Source of the DNA: a bacterium endosymbiont of Escarpia laminata
Lineage (GTDB): Bacteria; Pseudomonadota; Gammaproteobacteria; Chromatiales; Chromatiaceae
Direction of reading: 5' to 3'
DNA: 64,000 nt
Assembly (NCBI GenBank): GCA_003660235.1
Contig: QGON01000070.1
Coordinates: 124,001-188,000, forward strand
The notes under the pieces are model-generated. The model had not been told where the DNA came from, ran no database searches, and saw only the letters and a program-made list of their open reading frames with translations. Positions 1-9,700 of this stretch are shown piece by piece (within the stretch, counting starts at the first letter, position 1; the number at the start of each line of letters is the position of its first letter). Position numbers and translations under genes: made by a program.

Positions 1-2331
1 CTCCAGGATATCGATCAGGTTCTCTTTGCTGCAGCGATCCAGATCGTCGATGAAGATCACCATCTTGCGCGGCAGACACTGGGTGACGTCGCGAAACTCG
101 TTGGCAAAGCGCCCCCGTGCGCCGGGATCGAGCCCCTTCCGGCCCCGCTTGTCCGGGTTGATCGTCAGCAGCCGGGCAGGATTGATGGCGAACCCCTTGA
201 CGCTTCTGAGCATTGCCAACAGCGGTGCCCCCAGACCGAAGAGCGCCACCCAGGTCTCTGTCTTGGTTTCGACCACCGACTTGATGGGCTGGGCGATCAG
301 ATCACCCAACCAATCGCCATATGCCTTCCACCAGCTCTCCGGATGCCGCAACAGATGGGCCAGACCGTTGGCGATATCCTGCAGATGCTGCCGGTAGTAG
401 GCCACCGTCGCCCAGAAGACGACCAGGGCGATGGCGTAGAAGAACCAGTGCCGCAAGCCGCGACGGGCAGCCAGGCGCAGGCGAAACTGCAGGCCGCCGC
501 GCTGCAACCAGCCGGGAATCGCCTGCTCCCGGATGTGGGCAAAAAGGGAGGCGAGCAGCTGTTCGCCCTGTTGATGGTGCCAGGCGTTGAACCAGACCGG
601 GCGGAACCCCGCCGTCCGCAATCGCCCGCGCAACAGTTCCATCAGCGAACTCTTGCCACTGCCCCACTCGCCGGTCACCGCCAGGGTGAAGGGGGCGTCG
701 GTATTACGGTTGTTGAGAAAGGTGAAGAGATCATCCGCCACCCGGTTGAGATCAAGCACATCCCGGCTCTTCTCCCCCGGCTGCAGTGGACGATCGGTGG
801 CCAGCATGTCCGCTACCGTGGTGCTGCGAGTCTTCTCCGGCAGGGGACGCACCGCAAGGAAGGTGAGGAAGACGAGCAGGGAGACGACCAGACCATACCA
901 GGGGGCCAGGTAGCGGCGATATTCCACAGACTGCCGGCCGCTGTTCTGATCTAACGACAAGACAGGGTCAGCCGAAGCTTGGGGGAACCAATTTTCACCT
1001 CCATCTCTGGTCGCCAAGATCTCACCGCCATTACCAATCACCCACCCCTCTCTTCTGTCAGAAAACACAACCTTCACGAAGTCGGATACGGGTACGCCCA
1101 ATCGATTTTGTTTCCAACCGGCACCGCCGTCCTCGGTAGAAAACAGGATGCCGTCAGCACCAATCACCCAGCCGTTCAGGGCATCGATGAAGTGGAACGA
1201 TGTGAGTCGAACACGGGTTCCACGTTTCAGTGTCGTCCAGCTTTTTCCTCCATCGCCGGTTGCCCTGACGCTCCCTTCATATCCCATCATCCAGCCACGA
1301 TCGGCGTCGATGAACTGGATGGCCTGCACAGACGATAGTCGCCCCTTGACTTCCATGTTCCGCCAGTCCTGTCCGCCATTGCCGGTGGCGAGAAGCTGAC
1401 CGCTATCTGTTACCGCCCAGCCGCGTTTTTCATCGAGAAAGAAGAAGGCGATAATATCCGATGCCGTGCGGCCCCAAGTCGTTCCGCCATCCCGGGTCGA
1501 GAGCAGATCACGACCGGAAACAACTCCTTTCCCTTCCAGCACCCAGCCATGTTCCACATCGGCAAACTGTACCTTACGGAGCGATCCATCAACCCCACTC
1601 GTCTGGACTGCCCAGTTTTCCCCGCCGTTCCGGGTGACCAGAATCACCCCCCTCTTACCCACCACCCAGCCATTTGCCGCGTCGACAAAATGGACCGAGA
1701 ACAGATCGGGGATTTTCTTTTCAACTTCAACAACCGGTTCGATAACAGACTGAACCGGTGACGGCTCTACAGGCTCCACCTTGCCTGCAGGTTGAACCTC
1801 TTGCACAGGCGGCTCCTGCCTGACATCCAGCTCAGTCGGTTCCGGTACTTTTTTAGGCGGAATCTTCTTCGTCAGAGGTGGGCGCTTGTCCACCGCTGCA
1901 TTGGCGCTTGAGATCAGGGACGGCAATTCCGGCTGCCATTGCAGATCACAGCGGTCTATTGCCTCCTCTGGTATCTCCGGCCCGCCGGGAAAGGTCTGGG
2001 GCGCCCAGCAGTTGCCGCCATCGCGACTGTGAAGGATCAATCCCTCACTGCCCACCACCCAAAGATGTGTGCCATCCGGCAGCACATGCAGGTCGTTGAG
2101 GCTTTGCGCAATGACCGGCAGACGTTTGAAGGCGTTCCGCTCAATGGGGTAAAGCAGGAAATCGATGCCGGAGGGTTCGTGAAAAACATCGTGATAGGGC
2201 TTCTGGATCAGGGCCAGCCAGGAGACAGTGATGAAGGCGGCCAGCAGCAGGAGAACCGATAACGCCCGCTGCCGCGCACTACTCAGATTCAAGCCTGGAA
2301 GTCGCAAACCAGGCTCAGAAGACGAAGGCAT
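1..2331 (-). CDS. KAP family P-loop NTPase with N-terminal YCF48-like propeller (3' end outside window)
   Basis: I translated this frame by hand: 777 codons, start at 2331, open through position 1, so the C-terminus lies outside the window. An N-terminal membrane segment is at about residues 15-38. A proline-rich linker and at least six repeats of the type 'GWVVG...TRNGGENW' (about residues 60-455) follow; these resemble the YCF48/BNR Asp-box propeller. A second membrane segment is at about 478-497. A KAP-type NTPase domain comes next, with Walker A GEWGSGKSS at 554-562, a further hydrophobic span near 620-640 inside the domain (usual for KAP proteins) and Walker B VIFIDDLDRC at 758-767. KAP NTPases are membrane-associated STAND-like ATPases, some linked to phage exclusion. 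The repeats probably face the periplasm and the NTPase the cytoplasm. Its role is unknown. The fusion is seen; the function is inference. Confidence 0.8.
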   Translation of the reverse strand, partial: MPSSSEPGLRLPGLNLSSARQRALSVLLLLAAFITVSWLALIQKPYHDVFHEPSGIDFLLYPIERNAFKRLPVIAQSLNDLHVLPDGTHLWVVGSEGLILHSRDGGNCWAPQTFPGGPEIPEEAIDRCDLQWQPELPSLISSANAAVDKRPPLTKKIPPKKVPEPTELDVRQEPPVQEVQPAGKVEPVEPSPVQSVIEPVVEVEKKIPDLFSVHFVDAANGWVVGKRGVILVTRNGGENWAVQTSGVDGSLRKVQFADVEHGWVLEGKGVVSGRDLLSTRDGGTTWGRTASDIIAFFFLDEKRGWAVTDSGQLLATGNGGQDWRNMEVKGRLSSVQAIQFIDADRGWMMGYEGSVRATGDGGKSWTTLKRGTRVRLTSFHFIDALNGWVIGADGILFSTEDGGAGWKQNRLGVPVSDFVKVVFSDRREGWVIGNGGEILATRDGGENWFPQASADPVLSLDQNSGRQSVEYRRYLAPWYGLVVSLLVFLTFLAVRPLPEKTRSTTVADMLATDRPLQPGEKSRDVLDLNRVADDLFTFLNNRNTDAPFTLAVTGEWGSGKSSLMELLRGRLRTAGFRPVWFNAWHHQQGEQLLASLFAHIREQAIPGWLQRGGLQFRLRLAARRGLRHWFFYAIALVVFWATVAYYRQHLQDIANGLAHLLRHPESWWKAYGDWLGDLIAQPIKSVVETKTETWVALFGLGAPLLAMLRSVKGFAINPARLLTINPDKRGRKGLDPGARGRFANEFRDVTQCLPRKMVIFIDDLDRCSKENLIDILE

Positions 2332-2531
2332 CTCTTTCCGTTCAGGCGCAACACTCACAGACAGCCCCCTTGACGCAACACAACTCCCCCTCTATCCGAT
2401 CGTCCTATATCAGGAAAATCTAGCACAGGAAACCACAATTAATACATAAAATCATGGCGCTGTGTTTCACCTATGATTGCGACAGGCAGAAGAAACCTAC
2501 TCAAACATCCCAACAATTCTTGGAGAGCGTT

Positions 2532-2948
2532 ATGAACGACCGCCGTCAATTTCTGAAGAACAGCCTGTTGGCATCCGCAGGCCTGGCCCTGGCCCCATTG
2601 AGCAGCGCAACCGCCGGCAGTATGGATGGCCTGCCTCAGGGCCTTATCTATACGGAAGCAAACCCTGGCATGTGGGGTAAAAAAGTGGGAGGTCATCTGC
2701 CCAGGGTTTCAGTGGATGGAGATAAGGTAGGCATCTTCACCAAGCACGGTATGTCTGAGAAGCACTTCATCGTGCGCCACACCATCGTCGCACACAACGG
2801 CAAGGTACTCGGCAGCAAGACCTTCTCACCGGAGGATGAGGAGGCCCGCTCCAGCCACACTATCCCGGCAGAGTATCGCGGCCAAAAACTCTATGCCACC
2901 AGCTTCTGCAACAAACACGATATGTGGGTTGCTGAATTTACCGCCTGA
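2532..2948 (+). CDS. Tat-exported desulfoferrodoxin/superoxide reductase-like protein
   Basis: 138 residues. I chose the ATG at 2532 over the upstream in-frame ATG at 2454 because it follows a GGAG-type ribosome site and begins a twin-arginine signal (DRRQFLK, then a hydrophobic stretch ending near ATAG). The mature part has the iron-site pattern of the desulfoferrodoxin Fe domain: a His in GGHLPRV, two His in SEKHFIVRHTIV and a C-terminal SFCNKHDMW, like the family's CNxHGxW. Superoxide reductases reduce superoxide to peroxide at a mononuclear His4-Cys iron; export suggests a periplasmic task. It stands alone, divergent from the KAP gene. It could be a related iron protein without reductase activity, since the residues between the ligands are diverged. 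Confidence 0.72.
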   Translation: MNDRRQFLKNSLLASAGLALAPLSSATAGSMDGLPQGLIYTEANPGMWGKKVGGHLPRVSVDGDKVGIFTKHGMSEKHFIVRHTIVAHNGKVLGSKTFSPEDEEARSSHTIPAEYRGQKLYATSFCNKHDMWVAEFTA

Positions 2949-2992
2949 TCCTCGCAGAGCCAAGCAGGTTAAATCAATAACCTGCCGGGTTC

Positions 2993-3029
2993 GCAGGTCA
3001 GGTTCAAGCTTGCGGAACCGGCAAATACT
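2993..3029. repeat. REP-like palindrome, copy A
   Basis: A short hairpin with arms GGTTC and GAACC around AAGCTTGCG lies between the convergent superoxide-reductase-like and DUF302 genes. The same core, including TTCAAGCTTGCGGAA, recurs near 18031 and 54400, always between genes. Confidence 0.65.
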
Positions 3030-3054
3030 CACTTGTTGTGCCGAGTCTGCGGGT

Positions 3055-3516
3055 TTACTCGATTGAATCTCTGACGATACCATCCAGCAGTTCAAGGATC
3101 TCTGCTGTCACCTTGTCCGCCTGACCTGCCAACGACTGGCCGCGATAGGCGACGTAGACCTGCTCCGGCTCGTCCGCCCTGATATAGACCGCGATGGTAA
3201 AGGGACAGACCACCAGGTTCTCCGGACTAACCTGGGTCATCTTATGGGAGATCACGGCACTGCAGAACTCTACCGACTCGGCCTTTTTGAAGACCTGCTT
3301 GTAACCAAGATCGGGGCCTGTGCGATTGAGCATATCACTGACGTGCAGGATGCCGCTGACCAGCATTCCCCGCTCCTCGACCGCCATCTTGATATTGTCG
3401 ATCACATCCTCATAAGCCTCATCCGCCTTGTAAATCACAACCGGATCAGAGGCGGCTCCCCCAGCGAAAGTCATACCGACAACCGACAACATCAAAGCAA
3501 GCAACAGAAATCTCAT
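3055..3516 (-). CDS. DUF302 family exported protein
   Basis: 153 residues from the ATG at 3516. The ATG six bases upstream touches the GGAGG ribosome site, so the second is preferred. A cleavable signal peptide (FLLLALMLSVVGMTFAGGA) is followed by a DUF302-like domain: an N-terminal 'YEDVIDNIKMAVEERGM' helix, a central VFKKAESVEFCSAVISHKM segment and the C-terminal VVCPFTIAVYIR strand. DUF302 proteins are small alpha/beta domains, often periplasmic in sulfur oxidisers, with no settled biochemical role. No operon partner. Confident in the family, not in a function. Confidence 0.75.
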   Translation of the reverse strand: MRFLLLALMLSVVGMTFAGGAASDPVVIYKADEAYEDVIDNIKMAVEERGMLVSGILHVSDMLNRTGPDLGYKQVFKKAESVEFCSAVISHKMTQVSPENLVVCPFTIAVYIRADEPEQVYVAYRGQSLAGQADKVTAEILELLDGIVRDSIE

Positions 3517-3770
3517 ACGCATCCTCCAGTTTTTACCCGCCGTCCTTCGGCGGATTTTTACAGTCAAGGGTGGTCAGGAGACTAACGCCATCTGTTGCAC
3601 TAATAAAGCCCAAAGATTCCAGATCCGGGAACTGCGGCACTGCGACCGGGGCCGATACAGGATTAAGACTGCCGATTGGCTTTTACCCAGGCATTTACGC
3701 TTCCCGACAGCTTGCCCGACAGTTGAGTTCTATGTGCTTGGGCTGCCGAGGATCGTATGCCAATAATGGG

Positions 3771-6700
3771 TCAGGGAAAACGATATTCGACGCCTGCCGA
3801 GAGGAGTTGCACCGAGTCTCTGTCAATTTCATAGCGCTCCCACTCCACCCTCAGCGCTGTTTTTTTGTTGATATGGAACTTCACCCCTGCTCCAAATACC
3901 GGATCCACTCCCTGCTTGCTGTCGAAGCTGATGGGCTGACCGCCCACCTCGAACCGCGCATCGATATCTGCGTCCCAAAAAAACAGCCCCACCTTGCCGA
4001 ATAGACGGAACCGCTGGGCCACCGGCAGCTCACCCACTATTGATGCACTGATACCCCTGGCGGAGTACGGATGCACCCTGGCCACATCGGCCACGAATGC
4101 ATCCAGGTCACCAAAGTTGCCGCTGATGCGGGATGTCACCTGGCCGAGATCAACCAGGGCCGCTTCCACCGCCAGGTTGGGATTCCACTGATATCCACCG
4201 AAGAGTTTCCAACCGATGTCGGTATCGTCCAGAGTGGAAGTGGTGGAATAGCCCAGCGCAGCCAAGTTCGCATCCAGCTCGGCAGCGTCGGCAGCGGATT
4301 TTGATGCCCCGACCGAGACTCCCATGTACCAGGGTCCATCATCAGCCTGGGCGGGACGGGGAGACAACCCTCCACCCGTTACCAGAAAGGCAAGCATCAA
4401 TGCCACGGGCAATTGGCCGAATCTTCGACGCCCGCGCAAGGCTCCGGCAATCCCGAGCCAGGCCAATAACAGCCACAGTTCCAGCCAACCGAATCCACCG
4501 CCACCCGCACCCACCACATCTCCTCCGGTTCCCGCCTTGGCGCTGACCATGACGTTGTCCGAGTCCTCGCCCGTCCCGTCGGACAGGGTCAGGCGCAGTA
4601 CGTAACGGCCTTCCACGTCTGGCGTGAAACCAGGGGTAGCGGTATTGGCATTGCTGATATCAGCGTTGTCCAGAGCGCTGCCTTGCGGTATGGAGACGAA
4701 GATCCAGGCGTAGCTCAGGCCTTGTGCCGGTGTGTCGGGGTCGGAGCTTGCACCGGCGTCCAGGCTGACCGGGATCCCCTTTCCGGCCAGGGTGTCGTCT
4801 CCCGCATCGGCGTTGGGGGGTGTTTCAACCAGGTAGCCATGGACGCTTACCCGGTCGCTGTGCTGGACCAGTCCGTCCGAGATCTCCAGATCCAGGCTAT
4901 AGGTTCCGGCCACATCAGGCAGGAAGGAGGCTAGTGCGGAGGTCGCGTTGGAGATCGCCGCATCGTCCAGGGCACTGCCGGGCGGCAGGCTGGCGAAGGT
5001 CCAGCGGTACGTCAGCGGTTGAGGCGCCGCATCCGGGTCGTAGCTCCCGCTGCCGTCCAAAATGGCCTGCTCCCCCACCAGGGCATTCCGGTCCGATCCG
5101 GCATCCGCCTGTGGTGGCAGGTCCGCATCGTAGGCACTGATCCGGATCGGGTCCGGATTGCTCTCCAGGTCGCCGTCCGTCACCACCAGCGCCAGTTCGT
5201 AGAGGCCAGCCAGGTCGGGGGTGAAAGAGGGTTCCGGGGTAGTCGCGTTGCCGATATCGTCCTGCACCAGGACGCTGCCTGCCGGTGTCTGAGCCAGGGT
5301 CCACCGGTAGCGGATCAGATCCTGGTCCGGGTCGTGAGAGCCGCTGCCGTTGAGGATCAGGGCTTCACCGATCAGAACAGAGAGGTCGGGTCCGGCATCG
5401 GCCACCGGCACCTGATTCTCCACCTGGAAGGCCACCTCACGGGCATCCGACAGCAGTCCATCGGATACGACAAGCTGCACCCGATACTGGCCGGTCAGGT
5501 CCGGTGTAAAAGAGGCCGAGACGGTGTTCGCACCGACGATGGCCTGATCGTCCAGGGCGCTGCCGGGCGGCACGGCGATGAAGCTCCAGGCATAGGCCAG
5601 GGGCGAGGGTCCCAGATCCGGGTCGGTGCTGTTGCTGCCGTCCAACTGGACCAAGTCGCCCAAGTGGACAGAACGATCAGCTCCGGGATCGGCCACCGGG
5701 TTCTGATTTGCGGTCCTCAGCCGGGCGGTTACCGTCCCACTAATTAGCGCGTTGCTCTGCGAATGGATAGTCACGTCCACGGTCCCCTCCCCAAAACTGC
5801 TCAAGCTGACGTTGAGCAGGATAGCGCCGGTGGCGAGTCCGGGCAACCGGAAGCTGGGGATGGACTGGGTCGGCTGGCCGTCCAGCCCGTCCAGGCTGGC
5901 GGCACTGATGGCGCCGCCGGTGCCGGTGATGGCAGCCGAGTAGACATCCTCACTGTTGCCGCTGTTTTGCACCAGCACCAGGAAGGCACCATCGCCCACG
6001 CCCGGCAGTTCAACCTCCACCGGGTCCAGGGTCAGGGTCAGTCCCTGACTCTGGGGTATGTCGATCGCGGCTGAGGCCCGATCCTGTACGTTGCCATCGC
6101 CACGGGAGGTGGCGATGACCACCAGATCCAGCGAACCGGGATAGGCGAAGTCGATACCGATGACGGTTACCGTCAGGTCCCGGGAAGCGCCTGCCGCCAG
6201 GGTGACTGCGGTAATTTCCAGGGTGGCGGCCGGGGCCAGGACCCCGCCCAGACTCAGGCCGAAGGTATCCTGGCTCTGGCCGGTGTTGGTCACCCGCATG
6301 AGGAAGGTACTGTCCGGCCTTGCGGCCAGGGCGGTCAGGGCCACATCGACCCCGAAGCCGGAAACGTTCAGCGTGCCCCCGGCTTGGTCTGTCACCCCGG
6401 ACGTGCCGGTGGAGGTGGCGGTTACGTCGAAGTTCTGGCCACCGGCCGCGGTCCCTGAGGGTGCGGTCAGAGTCAACAGCACTTCACGATAGTTGTCGAG
6501 ACCGGGCGCCACCGTCACGCTCGCCTCGCCGAAGACACCCTGGATACCCACCGGCAACTGGCCGGTCAGCTCGTAGGTCTCGGTGACATTGCCGGTGTTG
6601 ATGATGCGCACCCGATAGGTCGCACCGGTTCCCTGCCCAGCGGTATCCTGAAGTGGGGTCAAGGTAATCACCACGCCGTGGATTTCGGCCTGGATCACAG

Positions 6701-9700
6701 CAGTGCCTTCCAGTACCAGTCTGCTATAAGCCAAGCCTCTTGCGCCACCGGCCGTAGCCGCTGTTACCGCAAACCCATGCTCGCCCAAACTGGCAAGGGC
6801 ATCTGCACGCACCGTCAGGGAAATATCGATCGACCCAGCCGCCGGCACCTCCACGGAGGCCTGCAGTGTCACCCACTCCGGTGGAAGCCCCTGCAGTCCC
6901 AGAGCGTAAGTCACGGCTGTGGCTGCCGGATTCATCAGTGTAACGGTGTAGAGACTCTCCTCACCCGGCCGCATCGTGCGACTCTCCGGCGTCAGGGCCA
7001 CGACCTGTTCCACCGCCACTAAAGCGGCGGGCAGCTCTATGGAACCCGCACTGCCCCAGGCGGTAAAGTCCACTACCGCCCCGAGGGCTGCATTCCTGGC
7101 CTCGCCCGGCTGCAGGCCATCCAACTGGACCTGCCAGTTGAGGGCATGGCTGAGCTGACCTGTCTGCAGCGACAGATTCCACTGCAGGGTATCGAAACCG
7201 GCCCCCGGCGTGGTGCTGTCCGGCACCCGGTTGAACGAACCCGGCAGGATCACGGCGCTGCCGTCATTCGGCACCTGCACCTGTGCAGTCACAGGAATAC
7301 CGGTCAGACCACCCAGATCATAGACACCCAGACCGGAGTTGCTGGCGGTGTAGAGCAACCCACTGTTGAACAGGGCTCCTCCAACCACGCTCGCTGTGTC
7401 GATATCGATAACCCTGAGATTCGCAGGATCGCTGGTATCCACCAGGCGCAGTTTTGCCTGGCCATTCAAATCTATATCTTCTATGACGAAGAGGTCATCA
7501 GTCACACTGCGCACGGTAAACAGTAAAAGTCTGTACAGCCCCCCGCCAGCCAACAGTTCTGACCCCAGTATCGTCGGATTCAGGGGATCGGTCACATCCA
7601 GCAGATGCAGCGTCATTTGGCCGCTCAGCGAAGGGGAACCACCACTGAGGACAAACGGACCATCCGTACCCACCACCAGGGCCCTGTTCCCCTGAATAGC
7701 CATGCCGCCCAGCAGCACCGATCCGGGAAGATCGAAAACGCCGGCTTCGGTGACATTCTGCGGATCACTGACATTGAGCATCCGCAGCCGTCCTGTGCCC
7801 CCGGCGGCATCGTTCTCTGCCGAGCTGCTCATCAGATAGACAACGCCGCCCTTCCCGACCGCGCTCTCGCCGATGAAATAGTGACTGCCTGGCCACTGTG
7901 GATACGAACCCTGGGGTGTGTTGTAAAACAACCCCAGGCTCTGTGGATTCAGTGGATCACTCAGATCATAAATGATGGTGTCGCCGCGAATTCCTACAAT
8001 GCTGTTGCCCCAGATAAAGATTATTGTATTGACGAAGGCCAGATCACCCTGCACATAGAGACCCGATGCATGGGTTCCGGTGACGCCACTGGCGGCCGAG
8101 GCCAACAGCTCGGGCTGTTCCGGATCGGTCAGACCATAGACAGTCAGATCGAGTTCATTGGCCACCAGCAGGTAGTCACCCTTGATCCAGGTGCGATTGT
8201 TGCCGGCCGAACCGAAGGTATGGACAATCAGCGGGTCCTGGGGCGTGCTGATATTCAACACAGTGACGCCCTCTGTGCCGCCCAGATAGGCATAATCCCC
8301 CCGAACCGCCACAGAACGCCCACCGCCGAGGGTATCGGTCAGACCGATCAGGCCGATGCCATTGGCGTCATAATTCACCAGACTGTCGATCTGCAGAGTG
8401 ACCATTGCCTGACCATCCCCTGCCGGGAGGCTGTCCGGATCGACCGACAAGGCTGCGTTCAAAGGCGAGCCGACCAGCAGGGTTCCGCTGCCGGAGCCAC
8501 CCGCAAGCGGCGTGCCATCGGACTCGGTGACACTCACCTCAAGTGTATAACTCCCAAGCGGCAGACCGCTGGTATCAAACGCACCCAGGGCGACCGTGGC
8601 CACCGATGAGAGCACACTCATCTGCACGGCCTGTGGTGCGGAACTGAAGAACTCCGCGCCACCTGCGTTTTTCACCCGATAGCTCACCAGCAGATCCCGC
8701 TCCCGGTTCAGCGCATTGAGCAGCCGCGTGGTCACATCCACACTGCCGCCGGGGTCGGTAAAGGCCGGGGTGCTGGTCACTGAGAGTACGCTCACCAACT
8801 CATCCCTGGCGGTGAAGCTGCCATAGGTCGAACGCTGCACCTGTGGCGCGCCGTCGGCGGTCACCACCAGTTCAAATTCGAAGGCGGTCAACTCATCCGC
8901 TGGTTGGGTGAGGGTGACGTCGATAGCGATCGGCAGGTGGTGGGTGCCCGATACGCCGGGCTCTATGGCGAATCCCGACCGCAGGGTCAGGCTGGCCTGG
9001 CTGAGGCTGGCGTCGATCCCAGGTGGGACCCCGGCCAGGCTCAGATGGTAGGTGGTGGTCTCGGTGCCCCTGTTCTTGAGATAGAGCCTGAATACCGTCG
9101 GTGACTGGGGCAGGGCCTCGGCGCTGTTGGGCCTCAGGGCCACCTCGAAATCGTGGTCGGCCAGGGCCGCCAACTGCTCGCCGAAGGCCGTGAGGGCGGT
9201 GTCCAGATCGTCCAGGGCCGTCTCCAGGGTGGCGGGGGTGCTGTCGGCTATGGCCTGGCGGGCGGTGTCGATGTCCGGGGCGAAGGGCGCCAGCAAGGGG
9301 TCGTCGAGCTGGTTCGACAGGCTATCCAGACTGGCCAGTAAGCGGCTCTTGTGGGGTTCGCTGCCGAGATCCTGATAGAGGCTGCTCAGATCCTGGCCCA
9401 GGGTTTCCAGGGTGCCTGCCAGTTCGGGGCGACCGAGGGCATCGGCGTCGGTGGCCGCGTGCAGGGCCTGAAGGGAGCCAGGAGCGGCGATGTGAAGCCG
9501 GATCGTCATCTCTGTCAGAAACTCACCCCCGGCGCCATAGTTGGCGGTGGCACGGGCATAATGGTTCGAATCCAGGGGCAGCCCCTGAGCGGTGAAGGTG
9601 ATGGCGCGGGAGACGGACCCCCCCGGATTCAGGGTCGGATCGGCACCGGGGCCGGTCACGGCAAATCCATTCGGCGCGGTCAGGCCAAGTCCCAGGGTCT

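Noticed and set aside
2977-2997. Terminator hairpin GCAGGTT/AACCTGC after the superoxide-reductase-like gene
   Set aside because: The stem is short and no T-run follows on the plus strand.
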